Source of the DNA: Cyclobacteriaceae bacterium
GTDB lineage: Bacteria; Bacteroidota; Bacteroidia; Cytophagales; Cyclobacteriaceae
Direction of reading: 5' to 3'
Assembly (NCBI GenBank): GCA_019694875.1
Contig: JAIBBC010000003.1
Span: 62,001-126,000, forward strand
Length of the DNA: 64,000 bases
The notes beneath the pieces were generated by a model. The model was not told the origin of the DNA, ran no database searches, and was given only the letters and a program-made list of their open reading frames with translations. Of this stretch, positions 32,259 to 41,420 are shown piece after piece. Numbering within the stretch: position 1 is the stretch's first letter; each line of letters opens with the position of its first letter. The position numbers and the translations under genes are program-made.

Positions 32259-33929
32259 TCAACGCATTATCTGCAGCCAGCCCTTAAATGGCTTACATCC
32301 ATGTACTTCAACTAAATAGTAATATATGCCGGACGACAGGTCTTCCCTACTTGGTGACTCCGGCCAGTTGTTCTTATATGCTGCATCATAAAAGATGCTA
32401 TTGCCGTATCGATTGAAGATCGAAACCGCAGGATACGTATCTGCTGGCATCCCTTGAATGGTAAAAAAAGTATTCAAGGCGTCTTCATTTGGTGTAATGA
32501 TATTAGGTATAAATAGCTTGTCTAGTGTTTCAATTTTCACAGTATCCGATATTTCTCCGCAAATATTCGTTACCTTCATCGAATAGTCCCCCTCCTGCCT
32601 TACAGCAATTGCATTACTAGTTTCACCGGTCGACCATAGATAGCTTTCCTCGGCTTTGTAAGGAACTCTCAGTTTTATTTGCCCGCCTTCGGGACAAAGG
32701 ATTTTATCCTCGCCTAGCTCCAGTGTTGGTTTTGCAAGCGAGTTTATCTCAATTTCAGTTGTCCCGGAGCATCCAACGGTATTAATGACTGTAACTGCGT
32801 ACCGTCCAGGTACGCCTATTACTAGACTGGAATCAGTTGAAGAGTTGTTCCATTCGTAGGATTGATAGCCCAGACCCGGATCAAGCGTCATTGTTGTTCC
32901 TTCACATAGGATTGTTTTATCACCGAGGTCAGGTTGGGTGAATGGATGGACGGTAACAGTAATCTGGTCAAAAACATCCCATTTACAGAATTTGCCTTTA
33001 AGATAGTAGGTCGTAGTTACCTCCGGTGATACACGGATAGTTGCTCCTGTACCCTTCAGGTTTGTGTATTCAGGGTCGTTGAACCATTGAATAGCTTCAA
33101 TATCATCCCGTGCCTGTAAAGTTAAGTCTTTGCCTTCGCAAATTGAGATATTTTCAATGGTAGTTATGAGTTGTTCCGGGAACTGAACAACCGAAACATC
33201 GTCTATAAAATAGTAAGCGAATCTATAAGAGTATGCCTGTGGATGGGTACCTCCTTTATCAATAAATTTCGTGTGGGCATTATCGAAGAAATTTCCCAAG
33301 ACGAGATATCGGGAAGCTGAAGATGCTGTGAAAGGTCCGCCCACATAGGTCCAATCTGTCGTGTTCGAAATCACTGCATCTTCCAGAATGACCGGTTCAA
33401 CAGGAATGTGCTCCCTTGATGTGATATCTAATATATTGTCTGAAAAATATATCCCCATATTGTTGGCTACATACCTGGGCTGTTCGGCAGGCGAAACATA
33501 CATTCCAGCACAATAACTCTTACCTGGGACGAGAGATTCCGATAACCAAGCCTGAAGGTATTCACGATAAAGCGTGTCGCGGGGATTTTCGTAGCCAATT
33601 GGTCTACGGCTGAAGGTGAAGATACCCCCAAATCGATTGCCGGTCCGCGGAGACTGTGAGCCGATGTGAGGATTCAGTTCGTTGTAATCCCCTCCTTCAG
33701 GCATGGATCCCCAGCAGATTTTATTAATGTTCGAGGAAAATATGTCGGATGTTCCCAAGTTGGGGCATGACCAGGAACTCACATAGTTTCCATAAAAATC
33801 GGAAATGAGTGTAAAATCACACTGCGGCTGGCCGTCCTCGAAGCTTGGATTTACAACAAGGTTTTGGGCTTGTATTGAAGTAAATGAAAAAGCAACTACG
33901 ACACAGAAATGCTGAATTCGAAAGTTCAT
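32259..33929 (-). CDS. Exported protein with gliding-motility-type (T9SS) C-terminal sorting domain
   Basis: 556 residues from the ATG at 33929, chosen because it opens a signal peptide (MNFRIQHFCVVVAFSFTSIQ, cleavage after AQ). The N-terminal half is beta-rich, starting NLVVNPSFEDGQPQC as in carbohydrate-binding-like domains. The middle has Ig/PKD-like repeats (EGTTMTLDPGLGYQSYEWNN, then ATEESYLWSTGET-like blocks). The last ~85 residues are a CHU_C gliding-motility-associated domain (LFIPNIITPNEDALNTFFTI, FNRYGNSIFYD, DLSSGIYYYLVEV). Such domains direct export by type IX secretion, so the protein is probably placed on or outside the cell surface. This is the best single pointer to a Bacteroidetes host. 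Confidence 0.85.
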   Translation of the reverse strand: MNFRIQHFCVVVAFSFTSIQAQNLVVNPSFEDGQPQCDFTLISDFYGNYVSSWSCPNLGTSDIFSSNINKICWGSMPEGGDYNELNPHIGSQSPRTGNRFGGIFTFSRRPIGYENPRDTLYREYLQAWLSESLVPGKSYCAGMYVSPAEQPRYVANNMGIYFSDNILDITSREHIPVEPVILEDAVISNTTDWTYVGGPFTASSASRYLVLGNFFDNAHTKFIDKGGTHPQAYSYRFAYYFIDDVSVVQFPEQLITTIENISICEGKDLTLQARDDIEAIQWFNDPEYTNLKGTGATIRVSPEVTTTYYLKGKFCKWDVFDQITVTVHPFTQPDLGDKTILCEGTTMTLDPGLGYQSYEWNNSSTDSSLVIGVPGRYAVTVINTVGCSGTTEIEINSLAKPTLELGEDKILCPEGGQIKLRVPYKAEESYLWSTGETSNAIAVRQEGDYSMKVTNICGEISDTVKIETLDKLFIPNIITPNEDALNTFFTIQGMPADTYPAVSIFNRYGNSIFYDAAYKNNWPESPSREDLSSGIYYYLVEVHGCKPFKGWLQIMR

Positions 33930-34004
33930 TAACACGTCAACGATCTCCAAATATACTATTACGAATCAAGAGTCTGGATTAACCACGCAATGGCGACAAA
34001 CAAT

Positions 34005-34532
34005 CTACTTCTTTACAGGTTGATCAATTACCGCCAAACGCCATTTTTCTTCGATATCCAATGATGTGTTGTTTAACGAATTAATCACACCAAGTGTAAG
34101 TATGGTAACGCCAAAACCAACTTCCAGCGCAGTATAGTTCTGATCGGACGAACTCGTATCAATACAATCGGGGCATGGATCATCATTGGAGAATGCCGAA
34201 ATAATAATGCCTGTGCCCATTAAACCTGACATATAGGCAAGAAATCCAGTTCCTTTTCTCCGTCTTCCAATGGCTTTCAGTTCTGAGAATAGTATGGTTG
34301 CATCACCAACAGTAAATCCGCTATCGGATATGGCCTTTATTCGGCCTACCAATCGAAGGTTTGGTTTTTCTTTAAACCTAAACTCGACCCGATGACCGCT
34401 TACGATAATCTTCTTCTTCCCTATCTTAACATTTGTCAACTCAATTGCTTGCTGCGAAAAGCCGGCATAATGCATGCCCATCAACAGCACGGTGCAGACA
34501 ATTGCTTTTCTGATTAATAATATATTGGGCAT
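34005..34532 (-). CDS. Exported hypothetical protein
   Basis: 175 residues from the ATG at 34532, which opens a signal peptide (MPNILLIRKAIVCTVLLMGM, cleavage near GFSQQ). The frame is open further upstream, but that part has no export signal. The mature part has a basic beta-rich domain (VKIGKKKIIVSGHRVEFRFK) and a hydrophobic glycine-rich segment (FLAYMSGLMGTGIIISAF) that may sit in a membrane. There is no known family. It lies between the T9SS-type protein and the Rhs locus on the same strand, with 250 bases upstream to the next gene. Confidence 0.6.
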   Translation of the reverse strand: MPNILLIRKAIVCTVLLMGMHYAGFSQQAIELTNVKIGKKKIIVSGHRVEFRFKEKPNLRLVGRIKAISDSGFTVGDATILFSELKAIGRRRKGTGFLAYMSGLMGTGIIISAFSNDDPCPDCIDTSSSDQNYTALEVGFGVTILTLGVINSLNNTSLDIEEKWRLAVIDQPVKK

Positions 34533-34789
34533 TTGCAAATAACGTTTTTTTGGGGCCCGGTGCCGTTCCAATGTTGAACGTGAAAACTGCACGTTTACCA
34601 CTGAGGCCGGATAGATTCCGTGAAATCCAATGTAATCGTAAGGCAATATTACTCTAAGTCTTGTTCGGAAGATGAGTTTTTGATAACCTTTGGCAACTTC
34701 CCAGATATTGGTGAAAAATCACAATCGCAAAAACACATCATTTTCAAGTTACCAACATTAAAACTTTTTTTGAACTACAGTGAACCTAA

Positions 34790-35344
34790 TCAATTTGTTA
34801 GATTGATGAAAGGGCTATTTTTTACACGAACATCAGCAAGTACCCAGGTATTACCATCCCATCTTGCCGTGCAAGTGACTTTAAGATAGGTAAATGAATC
34901 AACCTTCTTGGTGGAAAGCGTTGAAGTGCGAAAAATTAATTTCGCAAAATGATAGTTCATTTTGAATTTACGCACAACTATAACTGAAGTGTGTAGTGAG
35001 TTTTGTATATCTACTATTTTGCTGTGAAATGGGTCAATAATTAAATATATCTGTCCAAACTTTGTCTTCACAAAAGGAGCTGTCTGACTCTCAGTTGTTG
35101 CGATGGAGTCACGAAACTCGTTATAATTTGATATATACCTAATCACCTCGTTTGTTGGCATCACATACGCAAACTTCTCGCCATGAAGTTCTGAAGTAAA
35201 AATGTAGTCCCTCACTTGCATGTCAGTTACAGCCAAGTTTGTAAGGGCTTTGATATCGTCATGAATTATCTGCGAGAAGCTCAAAACTGGTAGACAAAGG
35301 AAACAAGTTAAGGAGATAAATTTGAGATTGTTCATATTCCGCAT
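34790..35344 (-). CDS. Exported protein directly downstream of an Rhs protein, possible immunity partner
   Basis: 184 residues with a signal peptide (MNNLKFISLTCFLCLPVLSF, cleavage at SFSQ). It starts within the stop codon of the giant Rhs gene (TAATG overlap), so translation of the two is coupled. The mature protein is alpha/beta with no known motif. Genes placed directly after the toxin tip of an Rhs protein usually encode its immunity protein. An exported one would protect against a toxin acting in the periplasm or on the membrane. This is inference from order only. Confidence 0.6.
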   Translation of the reverse strand: MRNMNNLKFISLTCFLCLPVLSFSQIIHDDIKALTNLAVTDMQVRDYIFTSELHGEKFAYVMPTNEVIRYISNYNEFRDSIATTESQTAPFVKTKFGQIYLIIDPFHSKIVDIQNSLHTSVIVVRKFKMNYHFAKLIFRTSTLSTKKVDSFTYLKVTCTARWDGNTWVLADVRVKNSPFINLTN

Positions 35345-38300
35345 TAATGAATTCGTTGAAAACTCACTACAATATAGCTAACTTTTCCTGGATGGCTAGG
35401 TGAAATATTACCGCCTTTTAACTCTATGATTAGAGGTTTCGGGCGGGCTCCCTTTTTAAAAAGTTTTTTGTAACCAGGATTACCATATTCAGGTTCATCT
35501 TTAATTTTGTCCGGTAATTCGTAATAGATGCTACAGCAGTCCTGCCCCCTTCCAGGGTCATAATCATGCCCCCTTACGGTCGAGGGTTTAAGTTGGCGCC
35601 CTTGATTGTCCCTCAGGGTAGGATGTTTTTTTTTGTTCTTATTCAGAAAGTCAAGCCATAGTTCATACGTCGAGCTCGCATGCTTTGCGAGTTCCTTTAG
35701 AGGTTTCGCGTACAGTTCATCGAAAGAGGCTGCAAATCGATTGTTTATTGATCCTATAGAGTTGATATCAGTGGGTATATACCTCACGTAGCTACTGCTT
35801 CCAGCTCCGGACGCTACTCCTTCACCGAATTTTGCAGTAAACTTATCCCATGCATTTGCCGCATGGGAACTTTGATCGTGAGAACTGTGCATAACCTCAC
35901 CCAAAATTCCGCCCGCAATAAATCCCCCCGCTGCATACATATACCAATGGTCTTCGTCGCCAAGAGCAAAACTTAATCCAACTCCAAACGCTGTACCGAT
36001 AACCGAGCCTACGAAACTCCACTGTCCATCCGTGTCAATAGCTATTGTGGGATTGTTTCCCATACCAACATACGGGCTTGCGTATTGATCCGCAGGATCA
36101 ACACTCAACCACCTTCCAAACCGGGCATCATACATGCGCAGTTCAAATTCATTCCAACCTGTAACGCTGTTTTTTTCGCTGTACTGACCCTGATACCCGT
36201 ACCGGTAAAATTCATCGTTGATTTCACGGCCTTCCATTACCAAGCCAAAGGGATAGAAGTCGGCCCCTGCAACCACGGGCGAGTGCTCGTGCGTTACCAC
36301 CACATCATCGAAATAAACGTCAACATAATAAGGATGTTCATTACTTAAGAATATGAATGCATATCCAGCCTCTTCGACAACATAGCTGGTGGTAAGCAAA
36401 TCGTGCGGGGGCTGCTTTACGGTTGAGCTTGTTTGTGCGCCTGTTGCGCTAACCTGATCCCAGGTTGCATCGAGCAGATTATAATTTTTGTCAAAGAGCA
36501 GAATAGTAACAAACGCTTTTGGTGCGCCCTCATCGTCACCAACATGGTCTCCTGCCGGCACGGTCCCAGCATAGTTGTTTAATCCATTATAAATCTTTAG
36601 TTGTTCACCCGTTGATGAAGATGATACTCCAAAGGCCGCTGCCAGCGAAGTGATAAATGGCGTAGCGTTGCCGGTGGTGGTTAAGTTCATGTACTTTACA
36701 TACGCTGAAACATTAAGTTGGTCGCCAGGACGAACCGCGAGTGATTTCGACAATCCTACCCTGCCACTTGCTCCGCCATTAAGGAGTTGAGATCGCTGGT
36801 ATACTGTACCAGCAGCATCGGTATGATCTACCAGATCAAAACTTGTGCTTGTGTAATTGTCAAAGACGCCCTGGCCGCTTCCTGATAACCCGCTTTCAAG
36901 ATTTGCCGAAAATGTTTCTGTGTCTGAAACGCCGATAACACCCCGAACATTACCGAGGTGATCGTTAACTTCATAAAAATACGTGTTTGCAAGCGGCTTG
37001 TAAGTTGCGATACGGGTCGAACCGTAAATTGGTACTTCAATCAGTTGTGCAGTACCGCCCGGAAGCAGCTGTTCGTAGATAGCCATGGAAGAACCTCCGG
37101 CATCACTTACATAAAAAACACTTTTTGAAGCTACGCCATTCGTATAGTACACCTTATTAACAAGATCTCCCCGGTCATCATACCGGTATTCGAGAATAAG
37201 TTGGTTGCTGCCGTTACGGATTTCCTTCACCAACCCATACGCATTGTATTTTATGTTCATCACATTACTGCCTTCGGTTTGGGTGATCATCTGCCCAATT
37301 GCATTGTAGCTATAATCGGTAAGCGTGGTGGTAGTAGCACCGTTGTTATGATCTACCCTGTCGAGCTTGTTGGTATTGGCTTCATATACATACGTGTAGT
37401 TTGCCAGGGTTTGGGCATCCTTTCCTTTTCGTACCAGCGATTGGATATTCCCGTTCTTGTCATAAGCAGGTATTTGCTCGCGATAAGCTTCCGTAAAGCT
37501 TGCCCCGTAGTTTCCGGCAGAACCTGTAACCGAACCCCACTGCGCATTGCTCATTTGGTTCAATGCGTCATATTGGAATCCATACACATGATTATTATTC
37601 GGTTGGGCGGGGCTGGTATACGACATTGCCTTTATGTTACCGCCATATTGATTCGGATAGGACCCTCCAACCGTGAGTGAGCCCGCCGAGTAAGATGCTC
37701 CTGCATAGTCGTTATCGTAATAATGCAGATTCATTCCAAAAATATCCTTTTCGAACCCAGAATTGGGCCCGCTGATACCATCAAGCCCTGGATCTTTTGT
37801 ACCGTCCGCATGATTGATACCTTTCAACCCTCCGGAAATTGTGTACACGTAGTCAATCCCTTGTTTATTTCCTGCCAATTCTACGCGCTTAAGCGGGCCA
37901 TGCAGGTAGTAACTGTATTTTGCCTGGAGCGCCGGGTCCGCGCCTTGTTTATTTGTCCATACTTCTTTTAATCGCTGATCCAGATCATACACATACTGAT
38001 GGTAAAACGCATCAGTTTGGTTTTTTTGATATGCCACGGTTGTGACGTTTCCGGAGTTATCGTACGTATAGTCAACGGTTTTTGTCCCTAATCCAAAAAT
38101 TGCCTGCTTACTCCACTTAAGCTGGCCAAGTTCATCGTAACTGTACCACGTAATCGCATTTCCGTTTTTGGTTTTTGAAACCTGACCCATCAATTCAGTT
38201 TGAACAGGGTGATCCGTGTCGGTTGTATAATCAATCGAGGGAAAATCATATTCAACAAATGTGGTGTCACTGTATCGGCTTGCTGTAGCGTTATTCCCCC

Positions 38301-40986
38301 TGCGCGTAACACCGGTGTAACCTTCCGCATTGATAATTGACAGGATACTGTTTGAAGCCGGGGTTGCAACATTGTGGGTTTCAAACACATAATACCCGGA
38401 GCCTGACATCGTGTACTCGCCTGCTTCTATCAATCTTCCAAGATAATCGTAGTTTGTGTATGAAAAGCGTGGTGGCGTTGCATTACGCTGCTCCTGATCC
38501 TGACTAAAGCGAATCTTGCCATCATCGCTGTATGTAAATTTAGAAGTCCCCTCATCTGGCGATGTAGTTTCAATCACCCTCGCTAAATGGTCATACTTAT
38601 ATGTAGTAACGAATGAAGGCATGGCTGTGCTCGCTGTATTCACGCCATTAGGCGCAACAGTTGCCAACACCTGGCCCATGTCGTTGTAATACGCGTAGCT
38701 CCAGTTGCTGTATGTGAACACTTGGTTCGTCCCCGTGCCAGTAGCTGTCGCGACCAATGCAGATGCCAAGCTCCGGCCATCCATATCAACAAACGATGCG
38801 GTCTTCTTTCCATCCGAATCTGTACTTATGTATTTGTGACCAAGTACACCTGCACCATCGTACATATTAGTAAGCGATACTTCTGTAATATTCATCCGGG
38901 CATTTATTGCCGGAGTTGTCCACATCACTCCAACCCTTATTGATGTGCAACCCGCAGGTATTGTGAATAAGACTTCTACAAAATCAAAATTCGTTGGAAG
39001 CACTGTTGTGGACCATGCGAGGTCACTGTTTGCGGAGATATTCTTTACATACAACTTCGCTGTGCTTGCCGGGCTGCTGTCAACGGAACCGTTTATCCTT
39101 AATTTGTAAGTTGTTCCCGGTGTTACTGTCTTTGCCGCATCAATCCAGACACCGGGGTTACCAGTACTCTGATTAGCAGTTACTCGCACATAGGGATTAC
39201 CGCCTCCCAGGTAAGATATTGACGCACTTAGATTAGCTGTGAAATTTGCAGCTGAGGAAACATCTCCATCCAACATGAGATTACTTCCCTCTGTTACGGG
39301 AATCGAGGAAGGGGTCAGCAGTGGCCAGATCGCATAGTAATGCTGAAGCTCACTGCGCGTAAATTTAAATTTTTCACCCAGTGCTTCATGAGATGCCCCC
39401 ATCCGGTAAGCATCGCCCGGCCCGGCAGATTTGGCAGAAGTTGGATTAGGTCCGGTAGCTGAATAAGAACGAGCATAGGGAAAACTCGTAGTGGGTGCGT
39501 TAGGTTCGAGAGTATTTGCTGAACTATAATACCACCCTAAACTTCCGATACCATTATTTGCCACTGGCTTTGGGTTAGCGATTTCTCCAAGGGCCCCAGT
39601 CTGAGTACGCAAATCGAAGTCACTTGCACTGTACTTTGCCCCTCCTGCGCGGCTAACGAACTTATCCAGGTATCCGAATGAACTGGAGTTAATGGGAGCT
39701 GCTAGTGTTGACAGCGTTTGATTTCCCTCTGTATCGTAAATATTCTGCGTGGCAAAAACCTGGTTCGTCGCAAATGACTTAGCCTGGGATTGCACAACAG
39801 CATCATGCCCATCCGCATATACCTTGCTTGCCTGAACAGGGATGGAATTTCCGGAATCATCAAACGTATAGCTAGTATTCTCGGACCAGTTTAAATTGTC
39901 ATCGCAACTGCTTCCGCTTGTGACAGTAAGTGTTACCGCACTTTTGGAACTCTCGCAACCTGCAGAGCTTACATTGGCAACATAGTAGGTGTAGCTTCCG
40001 ACATAAAGATTGGTTGGTGTGTAGGTATAGCCGGTATAGAGGTAGTTATTATTTGTGTCATACCATTTTGGCGGCAGCAGACCATCGTCTCCCCAAAGCG
40101 GCATGCTGCTCATCGATTCACAATATTGAGTAGTGCTCGCCGGAGGAGCGGCTGGAAAATCTACCGTAACTGATTTTGCAACCGCTGTTCCCCAGCAACC
40201 TCCTGTGGTGCGAGGTCGAAGATAAATACTGTAAGTTCCATTGGTTGAGGCGGTATAGGTAGTTGCTGTGGCAATGGCCGAAATGTAGTCTTCTCCCGTA
40301 GCAGTGGTTTGCCAGTACCACCCTACTCCGCCTGGCGGAGTTCCCCGTGTTAGCGTTTTCGCCCCGCATGTATTTGTTGTGGCAGTCGGGGCCGTTGGGG
40401 TGGCGGGGGGGGTATCCATTGTCACTGCGTAAGCCGCAGAATTTGTGCTCCAACACGCACCATTCCAGGCGCGCAAAAAATACGTTCCAGACGATGCCGC
40501 GGAATAAGAAGCTGTTGAACTACTGAACGAGGTACCTGAACTAGATATTTGCCAATACCATGTAACTCCTGAGGGCGGTGTTTCTGCATAGCTTATTGTC
40601 CGGGGGGCGCAGGTACTGGAATTTGCGGAAAATGTAACTGATGGTGTGGCCGGCGGAGTGCAGGCAGTAACTGTAACAGCTAATGTGGCAATAACTGTAC
40701 CTCCGGGAGAGGATAAAAACTGGATTGTGGCACTCCCGGCGCTGTACCACGCAATATCAGCATAATATGTGTTACCAGACTTCCAAATCACATCGGGAGA
40801 ACCAATAGTGCTGGTCACTACGTTCCAAGTATAGTTTGGATAAACAGTGGAATTAATGTAGCTGTAGTTTGTAATTTGACCGGCCATTACCGTAGTGGGG
40901 CCAATAATCACCGGGGGCGGAAGTTCTTCTTTCGCAAAAGATGAAAGCGAATAGAGTAATATGAATATTGTATAAAGCTTTTTCAT
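35344..40986 (-). CDS. Giant Rhs/YD-repeat protein with variable C-terminal tip
   Basis: 1880 residues from the ATG at 40986, with a signal peptide (MKKLYTIFILLYSLSSFAKE). The N-terminal part has Ig-like, threonine-rich repeats separated by CTPPATPS-type linkers. The centre has many YD repeats (for example DYTYDNSGNVTTVAYQ and YNAIGQMITQTEG). The Rhs core ends at MYDARFGRWLSVDPADQY with GMGNNPTIAIDTDG. After the core comes a hydrophobic glycine-rich segment and a unique ~130-residue tip with GHDYDPGRGQDCC and KGGNISPSHPGKVSY. The core forms a shell around its tip in known Rhs proteins. The tip is the probable toxin, of unknown activity. The overlapping gene at 34790 may encode immunity. Confidence 0.9.
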   Translation of the reverse strand: MKKLYTIFILLYSLSSFAKEELPPPVIIGPTTVMAGQITNYSYINSTVYPNYTWNVVTSTIGSPDVIWKSGNTYYADIAWYSAGSATIQFLSSPGGTVIATLAVTVTACTPPATPSVTFSANSSTCAPRTISYAETPPSGVTWYWQISSSGTSFSSSTASYSAASSGTYFLRAWNGACWSTNSAAYAVTMDTPPATPTAPTATTNTCGAKTLTRGTPPGGVGWYWQTTATGEDYISAIATATTYTASTNGTYSIYLRPRTTGGCWGTAVAKSVTVDFPAAPPASTTQYCESMSSMPLWGDDGLLPPKWYDTNNNYLYTGYTYTPTNLYVGSYTYYVANVSSAGCESSKSAVTLTVTSGSSCDDNLNWSENTSYTFDDSGNSIPVQASKVYADGHDAVVQSQAKSFATNQVFATQNIYDTEGNQTLSTLAAPINSSSFGYLDKFVSRAGGAKYSASDFDLRTQTGALGEIANPKPVANNGIGSLGWYYSSANTLEPNAPTTSFPYARSYSATGPNPTSAKSAGPGDAYRMGASHEALGEKFKFTRSELQHYYAIWPLLTPSSIPVTEGSNLMLDGDVSSAANFTANLSASISYLGGGNPYVRVTANQSTGNPGVWIDAAKTVTPGTTYKLRINGSVDSSPASTAKLYVKNISANSDLAWSTTVLPTNFDFVEVLFTIPAGCTSIRVGVMWTTPAINARMNITEVSLTNMYDGAGVLGHKYISTDSDGKKTASFVDMDGRSLASALVATATGTGTNQVFTYSNWSYAYYNDMGQVLATVAPNGVNTASTAMPSFVTTYKYDHLARVIETTSPDEGTSKFTYSDDGKIRFSQDQEQRNATPPRFSYTNYDYLGRLIEAGEYTMSGSGYYVFETHNVATPASNSILSIINAEGYTGVTRRGNNATASRYSDTTFVEYDFPSIDYTTDTDHPVQTELMGQVSKTKNGNAITWYSYDELGQLKWSKQAIFGLGTKTVDYTYDNSGNVTTVAYQKNQTDAFYHQYVYDLDQRLKEVWTNKQGADPALQAKYSYYLHGPLKRVELAGNKQGIDYVYTISGGLKGINHADGTKDPGLDGISGPNSGFEKDIFGMNLHYYDNDYAGASYSAGSLTVGGSYPNQYGGNIKAMSYTSPAQPNNNHVYGFQYDALNQMSNAQWGSVTGSAGNYGASFTEAYREQIPAYDKNGNIQSLVRKGKDAQTLANYTYVYEANTNKLDRVDHNNGATTTTLTDYSYNAIGQMITQTEGSNVMNIKYNAYGLVKEIRNGSNQLILEYRYDDRGDLVNKVYYTNGVASKSVFYVSDAGGSSMAIYEQLLPGGTAQLIEVPIYGSTRIATYKPLANTYFYEVNDHLGNVRGVIGVSDTETFSANLESGLSGSGQGVFDNYTSTSFDLVDHTDAAGTVYQRSQLLNGGASGRVGLSKSLAVRPGDQLNVSAYVKYMNLTTTGNATPFITSLAAAFGVSSSSTGEQLKIYNGLNNYAGTVPAGDHVGDDEGAPKAFVTILLFDKNYNLLDATWDQVSATGAQTSSTVKQPPHDLLTTSYVVEEAGYAFIFLSNEHPYYVDVYFDDVVVTHEHSPVVAGADFYPFGLVMEGREINDEFYRYGYQGQYSEKNSVTGWNEFELRMYDARFGRWLSVDPADQYASPYVGMGNNPTIAIDTDGQWSFVGSVIGTAFGVGLSFALGDEDHWYMYAAGGFIAGGILGEVMHSSHDQSSHAANAWDKFTAKFGEGVASGAGSSSYVRYIPTDINSIGSINNRFAASFDELYAKPLKELAKHASSTYELWLDFLNKNKKKHPTLRDNQGRQLKPSTVRGHDYDPGRGQDCCSIYYELPDKIKDEPEYGNPGYKKLFKKGARPKPLIIELKGGNISPSHPGKVSYIVVSFQRIH

Positions 40987-41003
40987 AGTAACAGGCATGT
41001 CGG

Positions 41004-41417
41004 TTAATATGTCATTTGGCTAATTTCAAAAAACAGGGTGAGCGACCCGGAGGCCAATCCGTTTATCTCAAGCAATGCGGACAACTTACCCTGTAGCCTC
41101 TGTACTGTAAGTGACCCTTGCGTGTTATAGCAATCGAACGTGTATTTAACATATCCTTCCTGATCGAGGTTAGTCCATTTGTTTTCAGTATTCTTGATAC
41201 TAAAAATCTGCTTTGCCTCTGCCGTTGCTTGATTCCACTCAATCTCGCTGCCATTAATAACGAAAGTATTGGGTGCTTCAATTCTATCATTGGTTGCGCG
41301 GTCGATATAGGCCGGAGACTGCCATTCAATTGTTTTACCGTTAACAGAGTTCTCACCAGTTTGCGCCTGACAACATATCGCGACAAGCATCAACAATAGT
41401 ATACCTTTAAACTTCAT
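41004..41417 (-). CDS. Small exported protein between the two giant genes
   Basis: 137 residues with a short signal peptide (MKFKGILLLMLVAICCQAQT). The Cys-Cys before the cleavage site is not followed by the normal lipobox spacing, so I do not call it a lipoprotein. The mature part is beta-rich and without a known motif. It lies three bases after the 1676-residue protein's stop and 17 bases before the Rhs gene's start. It is thus the middle gene of a tight three-gene set. Small exported proteins in such sets may help secretion or assembly of the Rhs shell. Confidence 0.7.
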   Translation of the reverse strand: MKFKGILLLMLVAICCQAQTGENSVNGKTIEWQSPAYIDRATNDRIEAPNTFVINGSEIEWNQATAEAKQIFSIKNTENKWTNLDQEGYVKYTFDCYNTQGSLTVQRLQGKLSALLEINGLASGSLTLFFEISQMTY

Positions 41418-41420
41418 TTT

